Source of the DNA: Muribaculaceae bacterium
GTDB lineage: Bacteria; Bacteroidota; Bacteroidia; Bacteroidales; Muribaculaceae
Reading direction: 5' to 3'
NCBI GenBank assembly: GCA_022509205.1
Contig: JAFLTR010000005.1
Location: 1-61,145, forward strand
Length of the DNA stretch: 61,145 nt
The position numbers and the translations under genes were made by a program. Positions within the stretch are counted from its first letter, which is position 1; the number at the start of each line of letters is the position of its first letter. Of the stretch, positions 38,384-46,520 are shown piece after piece. The notes below the pieces were generated by a model, which had not been told where the DNA came from, did not search any database, and was given only the letters and a program-made list of their open reading frames with translations.

Positions 38384-39241
38384 TTATTCTTCTGCCGGAG
38401 CCTGGTCGATGAGGTCCATGAATTCATCGAGCTTCGGAGTGATGATGATCTCTGTGCGACGGTTGCGCTGTTTGCCCATTTCAGTGTCATTGTCGGTGAC
38501 AGGATTATATTCGCCGCGACCTGCTGCCGAGAGACGTGCCGGGTTAATGCCGAATTCGTTCTGAAGCACTTGCACTACAGAAGAAGCTCTGAGGGCGGAA
38601 AGGTCCCAATTGTTGCGGATATTGGTCTTCGAGATAGGCACATTGTCGGTGTTACCCTCCACAAGAACGTCGAAATCCTTGAAATCTTTAAGAATCTTGG
38701 CAATCTTCTCAAGAGTCTGCTTAGCCTGAGAGCTCACTTCATAGCTGCCGCTCTTGAAGAGCATCTGATCTGACAGGGAGATATAGACTACGCCTTTGAG
38801 CACCTTAACGTCTACATCGCGAAGCTCATCGGTATTGAGAGAACGGGTAAGCTTGTTTGTCAGGGCTATGTTGAGGGAGTCGGATTTTGACTTGGCATCA
38901 ACCAATTGCTTGATATATTTATTGGAAGCATTGATTTCATCAACAAGTTTAGAGATATTGACATTGCCCTGGCTATTCTGATCCATAGCCTTTGAGAGTG
39001 CGTTCTTCACGTCGGTGAGATCGGTGCGCAACTGGGAGTTGACATTGTTTGCATTCTCAAGTTGTGTCTGAAGATTGCGTACATCAGAGTTGCAACTCAA
39101 GAGATCATCGCGGGTGCTCCCATAGATAAGTTCAAGTTCACTGTATTTTTGCTCGAGTTGTGCGTATTTCTTGTTTGATACGCAACTTGTGGATATCATT
39201 CCAATAAGAATGACGGATAATCCTAAAATTTTGATTTTCAT
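38384..39241 (-). CDS. OmpA/MotB-family peptidoglycan-binding lipoprotein
   Basis: A 285-aa lipoprotein (lipobox STSC, Cys20). Residues about 25-115 form a coiled coil (YAQLEQKYSELELIYG, SCNSDVRNLQTQLENANN). The C-terminal OmpA domain carries LVEGNTDNVPIS, NWDLSALRASSVVQVL, RLSAAGRGEYNPV and NRRTEIIITPKL, which bind diaminopimelate in peptidoglycan. It probably ties the outer membrane to the wall. It is first in a minus-strand run leading to aroB. Confidence 0.9.
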   Translation of the reverse strand: MKIKILGLSVILIGMISTSCVSNKKYAQLEQKYSELELIYGSTRDDLLSCNSDVRNLQTQLENANNVNSQLRTDLTDVKNALSKAMDQNSQGNVNISKLVDEINASNKYIKQLVDAKSKSDSLNIALTNKLTRSLNTDELRDVDVKVLKGVVYISLSDQMLFKSGSYEVSSQAKQTLEKIAKILKDFKDFDVLVEGNTDNVPISKTNIRNNWDLSALRASSVVQVLQNEFGINPARLSAAGRGEYNPVTDNDTEMGKQRNRRTEIIITPKLDEFMDLIDQAPAEE

Positions 39242-39298
39242 AAATATGATTTATTAGTTATTGTTTCTTTAATTACTGTTCCTTCCGGATTTACATTA

Positions 39299-40282
39299 TC
39301 ACAGCCATTTTTTATAACGAAAAAACCAATAGGTGAGGAATGTGACCAGCACCATCAGGAAGATAGCGAATATATATCCGGCAGGCACCACCCATCCGTT
39401 CTCCATAGTCCACACCCAGTCGAGCTCCGGCATCACCTTGAAGTTCATGCCGTATATCGAGGCGATGAGAGTTGGAGGCATGAATATGACAGCAGCAACC
39501 GACAGGATCTTCACAATCTCGTTTTGTTCTATATTGATAAGCCCCATCGTGGTGTCTTGAAGATAATCGAGACGCGCGAAACTGATGTCTCCATGATTGA
39601 TAAGAGACTCGGCGTCTTTTATCATCAGCAGAATCCGTCCTTCGGAAATATCCGGGAACCGATGGGAACGGTTTACACTATTAAGCACCCGCTCCAAATC
39701 ATAGACATCCTCACGAAGAGCAGTGGATTTCTCCTGCAACTCATTAATTCGGTGAAGTATGGCCTTGTCGATATTGGAGCTCGAAGTGATCACCTTCGAG
39801 AGGCGGGTAATCTCCCGCGTGAGAAGTTCCTCCATATCGGCGTCATAGTCGATCAAGGCTTCAAAGATTGTCAGAAACACTCCGTATCCTGTCTTATTCT
39901 CTTCAGGCCGCAGGTTCATTCTTCTTCCTACATCGTCAAGTGCCGACAGCCGCGTCTGATGATAGGTCACCAATAGCCCGGGTTTGGTAATTATGAACGA
40001 CACGGGCTCAGTTTCATAGGTTTTGCCCTTGTCTAAATAATAATTTGTATTGACAATTATCTCGTTGATATTTTCGGAATATTTTGAGGTAGTCTCTATC
40101 TCTTCAGCTTGTTGCCGCGTGAGCAGTTTGGTCTCCAATTGATGCTCTATCACGTTTTTTTCTTCCGAGGAGGGTGCGGTCATGTCGATCCATAGCAACT
40201 CTGTCAGAGTCAGTTTTGCCAGCCGCTCCGGAGTGAGGTCGTGTTCAACCCGCATCCCATCCTTGAAATAGACCGTTACCAT
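39299..40282 (-). CDS. corA: CorA-type magnesium transporter
   Basis: A 327-aa membrane channel for Mg2+. It has a long cytosolic N-terminal domain, the LNSVNRSHRFPDISEGRILLMIKD helix, then two C-terminal membrane helices with the YGMNF signature between them and a basic end (FFRYKKWL). The length is normal for the family. The ATG lies about 25 bp after a -7 box. Confidence 0.92.
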   Translation of the reverse strand: MVTVYFKDGMRVEHDLTPERLAKLTLTELLWIDMTAPSSEEKNVIEHQLETKLLTRQQAEEIETTSKYSENINEIIVNTNYYLDKGKTYETEPVSFIITKPGLLVTYHQTRLSALDDVGRRMNLRPEENKTGYGVFLTIFEALIDYDADMEELLTREITRLSKVITSSSNIDKAILHRINELQEKSTALREDVYDLERVLNSVNRSHRFPDISEGRILLMIKDAESLINHGDISFARLDYLQDTTMGLINIEQNEIVKILSVAAVIFMPPTLIASIYGMNFKVMPELDWVWTMENGWVVPAGYIFAIFLMVLVTFLTYWFFRYKKWL

Positions 40283-40307
40283 AAAGACCCTATTCCTACT
40301 TGACTTG

Positions 40308-40315
40308 CAAATTTA
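40308..40315 (-). promoter_or_regulatory. -7 box of corA promoter
   Basis: Minus-strand TAAATTTG matches TAnnTTTG and lies 25 bp before the corA ATG. The rest of the 233-bp gap 40283-40515 holds only the terminator hairpin described separately. Confidence 0.55.
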
Positions 40316-40430
40316 AAGAAAAAATATTTTTTTTACCCTTTTATCGGTTAATTCCTTCCCAAATATCCATATTTTAACCTCTGACTTTCTTTTTCTTTAG
40401 CTTAATTCTATAAGCAGCATATATTATTTA

Positions 40431-40468
40431 TTAAGAATCAGCTACTGTAAAAAGTAGCTGATTCTTAA
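40431..40468 (-). terminator. Terminator of the kinase/FHA/giant-protein operon
   Basis: A perfect 16-bp inverted repeat (TTAAGAATCAGCTACT and its complement) with a 6-nt loop, 47 bp after the last gene of the large minus-strand operon. It is the strongest hairpin seen in the window and marks the 3' end of that transcript. The T run is short on both sides, so it could also block read-through by stem strength alone. Confidence 0.7.
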
Positions 40469-40515
40469 TATTTCAACCATGATTAAAGTCGACTTTTACA
40501 AACTTATAATACTTT

Positions 40516-41793
40516 TCAGTTGACTTGTATCAAATATGAGGAATTATCGTTTTTCCTATAAATCAAATATAAGCCCGCTCTCAAGTTATAGCTTATTTTT
40601 TTATTCCCAAATTTAGTAGTTTCCACACTTCTCGGACGAATATTTTCTTTTACGAGATCTTCGTATGTGAAGTAATAATTGCTTGATTGGTCATTAGGCA
40701 AAATTGTCTTTTTGGTTATAGGTATCAAATACAAGTCATTGTTTAAACTATTATCCGCCACAATCAGATCCAGCGAGGAATCATCAGTTGAAGGGACCAC
40801 TATCGGATTAGCATTTTCGCTCAACTTGAAACCGTTATAATTTGCTTTGTCATTTTTATATGCTTCATTTAACACTGAATCAGTTTGCAGCCCATTCACC
40901 AAAATATCATCTTCACGGCCTAAAATAATATCTCTTAAAGGCTTATAACGACCATTTTTAGATCTTTTAATCGACTTGACATCTTCCATCTTCATATCTT
41001 CTTCTCTTTCGGAAGAATTCAATATTGTGTAATAAGGTTCCTTATCAATAGATGGTCGTCTGTTTCGTAATATAATAATACCCTCGATATTATAATCACC
41101 CTCTACTATATCCAGAAATTCCACCTGTTCCACGAGAGGAAGATTCGGATTTAACGGGGCAATCGCTTTCCTGGCTATCTTATCATTGGGGATATATTCC
41201 ACTGTTCCTTCCGCGGTCAACAAACCTGTAAAATCATTATTCCACGAAACAATTTGTCCTGTATATTTGTCATCATCTACAGTTGTGATCTCATCCACTA
41301 TCCCATTTACATCCAAAGGATCTCGTTGTGCATAGGAGATTAAAGCAATCTCATCATCCGGGATTGTGTCTCGGGTAGCTTCAATGATATAAAACTTATA
41401 AGTGTCAGGACTTTTTTCAAGCAAAAACGCCTGAACTGAATTTCTTTCTCCTTCAAGGTTTATTCTGTAAAGCACAACTTCACGGTTTCCTTTTTCATCA
41501 ATCGCAGTTAATTGTGGATGAGCATTAAACCAATTTTTCCAATTTTCCGATGTGAGGTTTTCTAAATTCTGTCTTTCATAACGCATACTACTAACCTGAC
41601 CCTTTGGAACCGTCTTATACACAGAATCAGTGAAGAAAATTGTTTTTGAATTTTTGCCGTCAAAAATCTGTTGGATTGTATGTCCCATATAGACAGATCC
41701 GTCTTTCAGTTGGATTTTTTCCAATGGTTGTGTAGCAAAAATATAAGGGGTGGCCACCATTAAAGTGGCCACCGTCATCAACAACTTATTCAT
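40516..41793 (-). CDS. Periplasmic protein with SH3-like repeats, last gene of the kinase operon
   Basis: A 425-aa protein with a signal peptide (MNKLLMTVATLMVATPYIFA). I do not recognise a named family. Three segments share a short beta pattern of the type xxDGxxYxGxI followed by a later KI-x-R/S strand: LKDGSVYMGHTIQQI, DDDKYTGQIVSWNNDFTGLL and EGDYNIEGIIILRNRRPS. They look like SH3-type modules. The C-terminal third (STDDSSLDLIVADNS, YFTYEDLVKENIRPRS) differs. ATG 41793 is 4 bp after the protease stop; an upstream ATG would place the signal peptide inside the chain. Likely a periplasmic partner of the system. Confidence 0.65.
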   Translation of the reverse strand: MNKLLMTVATLMVATPYIFATQPLEKIQLKDGSVYMGHTIQQIFDGKNSKTIFFTDSVYKTVPKGQVSSMRYERQNLENLTSENWKNWFNAHPQLTAIDEKGNREVVLYRINLEGERNSVQAFLLEKSPDTYKFYIIEATRDTIPDDEIALISYAQRDPLDVNGIVDEITTVDDDKYTGQIVSWNNDFTGLLTAEGTVEYIPNDKIARKAIAPLNPNLPLVEQVEFLDIVEGDYNIEGIIILRNRRPSIDKEPYYTILNSSEREEDMKMEDVKSIKRSKNGRYKPLRDIILGREDDILVNGLQTDSVLNEAYKNDKANYNGFKLSENANPIVVPSTDDSSLDLIVADNSLNNDLYLIPITKKTILPNDQSSNYYFTYEDLVKENIRPRSVETTKFGNKKISYNLRAGLYLIYRKNDNSSYLIQVN

Positions 41794-41797
41794 AGTC

Positions 41798-43318
41798 TTA
41801 TTCCTTGACTTCTTTATCATAAAGATCCTTGAGATATTGGGCATGTATCACCTCAACAGTTTTAGCGTTGCCATTATACGCTGCATTCAAAACGCCAGCA
41901 AGCTCATTTTTTTCGTTGAAAACAGGAGAACCGCTTTCCCCTCCGGCTCCATCGTCAGCAAGTTCGAAATAATATTTGCTCGGAACTTTAGCAACCTTTG
42001 ACTCTCTGATATAAGGTTCCATACTTAATGTCTCAAAATCCAGAGCTCTACCAATACCATTGGGGAAACCGATAGTGGTGAAAGTCTCCTTCACTTCCGG
42101 ATTCTTTTTATAGCTTTTGTTAAGGTCAAAATGCACTTTGGCTGCTTTTGCCGGAGTTTGTTTCGTGTTAAGTTGTATAATTGCCACGTCAGCATTGGGG
42201 TTATCCGATTTAGCCACTATACTTGCAGGATCCAATTCTCTCGCACTGGAATACATTCTTCCGGGATAAGCAACCAAAAGCTCATCTGTCACACCTTCAA
42301 TGTTAAGATCAGATGTGAAGATAGTGTTAAGCATCGCATTTACTTCTGCAAGAGAATTACCTTTTTTCGAAATATAGTCACCGATGGGTGAAGAGAGGAG
42401 TTGGTGCAGTTCTTCAAGACTTGTTACTTGTCGGGGCAATTTGCTACTTAAGTAATTTTGCCAATCTTTCCTGAGTTCTTTGATTTTTTCAGGATTGAAT
42501 TCCTCTCTCCAGGGCTCTACCACATGCATACAAGTCCCCATCCTACCGTTGTCATCAATAAAGAAAGCTGTACCTTGAATTACAGATGGTTCCTCCTCTT
42601 CGAATGTCAAAGGCAAATCATAGGGATTGTTCTTAGGAGAAATCTTATAATGATACATATGGCTTACATGGGCCACTGCATCTTTGGGCATAACCCCAGC
42701 CTGATGATTTTTCACCAAGAATAAAACCAGAAACACGATAGCTGCTGCAAGGCAAGCTGCCCCGAAAGTATAAGGGATCCATGCTTTAGATTTGGGGAAC
42801 ATCGGAGCAAGTTGGGGTGTGATGTTTTGGGTACCTACTACTACATTATCCCCTCTTTTGATTCTTACCGCCTGATGGGGTCTTATCTTCACTCCATTCA
42901 CCTCAGTGCCATTAGTGCTTCCATTATCCTCGATAAACACCTTATTGCTTTGGTCTTTCTTTACAGTAGCGTGGTAACGGCTGACACTGCTGTCGTTTAC
43001 CACAATGTCATTACGGAAATTGGACCCGATATTCTGTAACTGCTTGTAGTTAGTATTTCTTGTCAAGGTGGGAACTTTTGCCCAAGGCAAATCCACATCG
43101 GCAATTTTCACCAAATCGCCTCTTCTGATCTGCACCTCTTCTCCGGGTTTGATACGCTTTTTATCCGGGCCTACAAAAGTACCGTTTTTGCTTCCCTTAT
43201 CCTCGATAAGGATTTCTCCACTGTCAAGAATTGTGATGTCTGCATGATGGGAACCTACAAAATCACTGTTGATCACGATGTCGTTGGCGGGCGAGCGCCC
43301 AATTTTTATCAATCTCAT
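41798..43318 (-). CDS. FHA-FHA-membrane-trypsin-like protease fusion
   Basis: A 506-aa protein. FHA 1 (residues 1-78) has GRSPANDIV, SHHADI and SKNGTFVG; FHA 2 (about 95-165) has VSRYHATV and STNGTEVNG, so both keep the Ser/His phosphothreonine pocket. One membrane helix follows (about 182-203), and then an S1-type protease domain with His265 (GTCMHVVEPW), Asp377 (NADVAIIQL) and Ser462 (GGESGSPVF). There is no PDZ domain. The layout puts the phosphothreonine readers in the cytosol and the protease in the periplasm, a route for an inside-to-outside signal. Partners inferred from neighbours: the kinase phosphorylates a target that the FHA domains bind. Substrate unknown. Confidence 0.85.
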   Translation of the reverse strand: MRLIKIGRSPANDIVINSDFVGSHHADITILDSGEILIEDKGSKNGTFVGPDKKRIKPGEEVQIRRGDLVKIADVDLPWAKVPTLTRNTNYKQLQNIGSNFRNDIVVNDSSVSRYHATVKKDQSNKVFIEDNGSTNGTEVNGVKIRPHQAVRIKRGDNVVVGTQNITPQLAPMFPKSKAWIPYTFGAACLAAAIVFLVLFLVKNHQAGVMPKDAVAHVSHMYHYKISPKNNPYDLPLTFEEEEPSVIQGTAFFIDDNGRMGTCMHVVEPWREEFNPEKIKELRKDWQNYLSSKLPRQVTSLEELHQLLSSPIGDYISKKGNSLAEVNAMLNTIFTSDLNIEGVTDELLVAYPGRMYSSARELDPASIVAKSDNPNADVAIIQLNTKQTPAKAAKVHFDLNKSYKKNPEVKETFTTIGFPNGIGRALDFETLSMEPYIRESKVAKVPSKYYFELADDGAGGESGSPVFNEKNELAGVLNAAYNGNAKTVEVIHAQYLKDLYDKEVKE

Positions 43319-43336
43319 AATATTGGGGTTTAATTA

Positions 43337-43960
43337 TTAATATCTATTTGAAATCTTTTCATCATCAGGTTGTGAGGAAGAATTCCCGGATCCATTCGAT
43401 AGATCTCCAGGGTCGTTTTTATCCTCTTTATCCTTTTCTTTTTCCTCTTTTTTCTTCTTATCTTTCTTTTTTTCGGGTCTAAATTGGAAATCAGGCAATT
43501 CCTTAATCTCTTTTTCCTTTATTCCTTTAGTTATGTCCTGTTTCAATGAATCTCGTAAAACACCACCACGTACAGCCACTTCCTGCTCTTCATCCGGAGC
43601 GTTGTCAATAGATCTTTGGCCGGAAGGAAACCATGCGGGTATAAAAAAACAGCCACAGATGATAATCGCTAATGCGATAACAGCTATTCCTCCCATTTGA
43701 TATGGGCGCAGCGGATCCGGCACCCTTTTCCAATTTAAATTGGAAACATTGGCGAATGTGACGCTGTCTCCACGCTTTATGGGATATGGTTGATTGGGCA
43801 CAATCTGGTTGCCATTAACTTTCGTGCCGTTACTGCCATAACTGATAATCTCATATTTACCAAAAGGAGAAATACGAATTACAGCATGTCTTCGACTTAT
43901 CATATTATCGTTGATAACGATATCGTTATCCCCGTTCCTTCCTATCGATATAATTTTCAT
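43337..43960 (-). CDS. FHA-domain membrane protein
   Basis: A 207-aa protein: one FHA domain (about residues 1-75; GRNGDNDIV, ISRRHAVI, YGSNGTKVNG), a membrane helix (89-111) and a highly charged tail rich in Lys, Glu and Asp (KKDKKKKEEKEKDKED). The orientation puts the FHA domain inside and the charged tail in the periplasm. It overlaps the phosphatase gene by 4 bp (ATGA), so its amount is likely tied to that of the phosphatase. It is a plausible adaptor that gathers phosphorylated partners at the membrane. Confidence 0.85.
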   Translation of the reverse strand: MKIISIGRNGDNDIVINDNMISRRHAVIRISPFGKYEIISYGSNGTKVNGNQIVPNQPYPIKRGDSVTFANVSNLNWKRVPDPLRPYQMGGIAVIALAIIICGCFFIPAWFPSGQRSIDNAPDEEQEVAVRGGVLRDSLKQDITKGIKEKEIKELPDFQFRPEKKKDKKKKEEKEKDKEDKNDPGDLSNGSGNSSSQPDDEKISNRY

Positions 43961-45510
43961 GACTTTATTATACTGCTTAAAGATTTTACAATAGCATTAC
44001 ATTGTCCTTTGCTTTGATCCGGGGCTCTCTTTGTTTTGTCTTTTTTTAATTCCCTGACTTGATTATCAATAATTTCTTGGTCCGAATCCGAAAAGAACTG
44101 TTTTATATTTTTTAATTCTTCTGCTATGTAATCAATCTTTTTATTTTTTTCCCCTCCTTTAGCCATATCACCTACTTTCTCTATTTCAGCTATAATTTCT
44201 TTCAATTGCTGCTTCGCATTCTCCTGTTGAGGCTCTTTAACTTCTTGCTCTAGATCTTCAGAACCATCGGTTTCTACTGTTGTTGTGGGTTTTACTTCTC
44301 CAGTCTGAGTAGTTGAAACCGTAGGGGATTTGGGGGAAGCTTGAGATGCAAATGAATTAACGTCATTATTGACGAGTTCTTCAGTACCAACTTGGCTCTG
44401 TGGCTCCTGCTTTGGTTCCTCCTTTTGAGCTTCTACCTGTTCTATTGCAGCTTCTTCCTTTTGTTCCGCTTTCAGATCTCTACTTTTATGCCCTAATACG
44501 ATTGCGAGGACAATATTAGCTATAAGGCTGAGGCAGCAGAGGCCCCCAAGAGCATAAATCAGGTATTTAACTTTTTTACTCATTTTTTCTTTAAGTATAG
44601 AATTAATATCCGTTTCCAAAATTATAGCGCTGAAATTATCATGTTTTCCTCCCTTTTCTTTCCCGGCCTTTTCCACTTCGAGATTCAAAACATCCATAGT
44701 GCCTTGAAGCGACTTGGGATTGTTAACAAATAGTTTCAGCATCTGGTTCTGTGCCTTAGCCCCCCAGACGCCATCGGTGCATAAAATAAACCGGTCGCCT
44801 TTTTCAAAAGGCCTTACATCTATTTCTACATCCACCTCTTCATCCACTCCCAAAGCCCGGGTGATGATATTGGAATAAGCCGAAAGCCTTGCCTGTTCCT
44901 CTGTAATTGCTCCGGCTCTTACCATTTCTCCCACCCGCGAATGGTCGTTGGTGCGGAAAATTATCTTTTTATCCCTTATCTGATAGATTCTGCTATCGCC
45001 AACATGGGCAATCGTCGCTTGCTCCTTGTTAATAAGCAAGGCCGCCACTGTGGTGCCCATTCCCTCTAAAGCCGGATTTACGAAGATTTGATATCTCATT
45101 TCGCGGTTGGCTGCCTTAATGGCAGTGTCAAGCAGTTGTGAGTCGGAGTAGTTGGGATTCAACAACAACGGCTTCTTTACCCTTTGCTCCACCTCGTATG
45201 GAGTCTCTTCTCCTTCCTCAGCAGGGTTCGTTATAGACAGTTCTGTTTGACGTTCTTCAAAGAAAGATGGGTATTTTTCCCTCAATGCATCTATATCATT
45301 ACCGGCATTTTTCACAAAATCTATAATCACTGAGGTTGCAATTACAGAAGCCGTTTTACCGGCCGGACCACCTCCCATTCCATCGCATACCACAAGAAGG
45401 AGGCCCCGGGGAGTATCGGTATATCCGCAGGTATCTTGATTTTCTTTCCGCCCGCCTATAAGGGAAGACATCACACCTTCAAAGGGGAGTTTGGTTTGTA
45501 TTAATTCCAT
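43957..45510 (-). CDS. PP2C-type Ser/Thr phosphatase with membrane anchor
   Basis: A 517-aa protein. The PP2C domain (about residues 10-300) shows SSLIGGRKENQD, VVCDGMGGG (43-47), HVGDSRIYQI (GDSR at 171-174), LCTDGVWG (245-249) and GKHDNFSAI (289-292), so all metal-binding Asp are kept. One membrane helix follows at about 317-340, then an extracytoplasmic acidic, low-complexity and coiled-coil tail of about 175 residues. It would reverse the action of the adjacent kinase on the cytosolic side. In T6SS regulation PppA fills this role, though PppA has no such tail. Confidence 0.9.
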   Translation of the reverse strand: MELIQTKLPFEGVMSSLIGGRKENQDTCGYTDTPRGLLLVVCDGMGGGPAGKTASVIATSVIIDFVKNAGNDIDALREKYPSFFEERQTELSITNPAEEGEETPYEVEQRVKKPLLLNPNYSDSQLLDTAIKAANREMRYQIFVNPALEGMGTTVAALLINKEQATIAHVGDSRIYQIRDKKIIFRTNDHSRVGEMVRAGAITEEQARLSAYSNIITRALGVDEEVDVEIDVRPFEKGDRFILCTDGVWGAKAQNQMLKLFVNNPKSLQGTMDVLNLEVEKAGKEKGGKHDNFSAIILETDINSILKEKMSKKVKYLIYALGGLCCLSLIANIVLAIVLGHKSRDLKAEQKEEAAIEQVEAQKEEPKQEPQSQVGTEELVNNDVNSFASQASPKSPTVSTTQTGEVKPTTTVETDGSEDLEQEVKEPQQENAKQQLKEIIAEIEKVGDMAKGGEKNKKIDYIAEELKNIKQFFSDSDQEIIDNQVRELKKDKTKRAPDQSKGQCNAIVKSLSSIIKS

Positions 45511-45530
45511 TGCTATCTATGTTGTAATAG

Positions 45531-46514
45531 TTAGAATCCAAATTTCTTTAAAAACTTCTTTCGCCAGTTTTCATTAGCCCTATTGGTAAGGAATTTATTT
45601 AAATCCTCAATAAGTTCTTCCACATTTTGATAACGATTGTTTTGATGGGGGGAGGAAGCCCTTCTCAGAATTTCCATTAAATGCGGCGAAACAAGTTCAT
45701 GTTTAGGCAAAACAAGTTCTTTGTGCTTTTGCATAGAGTCAGCCAGGGAAAGCCCGTTGAATGGATTATCTTCCGTCAGAAGTTCATAAAGGGTAATTCC
45801 TAACTCATAAATATCACTTTTATTGGAGACCTCACCGAAATTGGGCAGCCCGAATTGCTCTGGAGCTGCATAACGTGGTGTCCCCATAAGATTGGTTCCC
45901 GTGCCCCCTCCATCATGTTGTTCTTTTGCTAATTCGGCGCTGATGTTATGGGTCATAGCAATTCCCAAATCCATCAGACGCACATTTCTGCCATTCTCCA
46001 CCATGATATTCGATGGTTTTATGTCTAAATGGAAAATATTATAAGCGTGGATATATCTCAAGGCCTCCACCACCGGGAGTATCATAGTCACAATCTTCTG
46101 CTCCCTTTCTATTTCCTTAAAGTTGGAAGTGGATAAATTCGTTCTTATGAAAGAATCTATATTTGAGCCCACAACATAATTTGAAATGATGAAAATCGGA
46201 CCTTTCCCTGTCTTAGATTCCACCATCCCAAGCATCTCTATCAAGTTTTGGTGACGGAAAACCAGTTTTGCTTCTGCTCGAGCCCTGTTTCTTATTTCAG
46301 GTATATTGGCATATTTATCATGGATTCGTTTAATAGCCACCTGCCGGTTGTCCTTAAGGCTCCATCCTCTCAATAAGCACCCCATCCCTCCTGTGGCCAC
46401 AGGAGCGTGTCGGCTGATATAGAAGAAATCTTCATCAGGGGTGTGTAGCAGAACTCTATCGGAGACTGCCTCATAATGCATATTATCTCTAAAAGGCCAA
46501 CGGGTCATTGTCAA
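45531..46514 (-). CDS. Hanks-type Ser/Thr protein kinase
   Basis: A 327-aa soluble kinase with no membrane helix and no PASTA or sensor domain. Visible: glycine loop VATGGMGCL, Lys62 in VAIKRIH, HLDIKPSNI (catalytic Asp164), DLG (182-184, replacing DFG), GTPRYAAPEQFG and SDIYELGITLYELLTEDNPF. The catalytic loop has HLD in place of HRD, so it may not need activation-loop phosphorylation. It lies 6 bp after the ABC permease and 20 bp before the PP2C gene. Sensing must come from other components, since the kinase itself has no input domain. Confidence 0.92.
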   Translation of the reverse strand: MTMTRWPFRDNMHYEAVSDRVLLHTPDEDFFYISRHAPVATGGMGCLLRGWSLKDNRQVAIKRIHDKYANIPEIRNRARAEAKLVFRHQNLIEMLGMVESKTGKGPIFIISNYVVGSNIDSFIRTNLSTSNFKEIEREQKIVTMILPVVEALRYIHAYNIFHLDIKPSNIMVENGRNVRLMDLGIAMTHNISAELAKEQHDGGGTGTNLMGTPRYAAPEQFGLPNFGEVSNKSDIYELGITLYELLTEDNPFNGLSLADSMQKHKELVLPKHELVSPHLMEILRRASSPHQNNRYQNVEELIEDLNKFLTNRANENWRKKFLKKFGF

Positions 46515-46520
46515 GATGGT

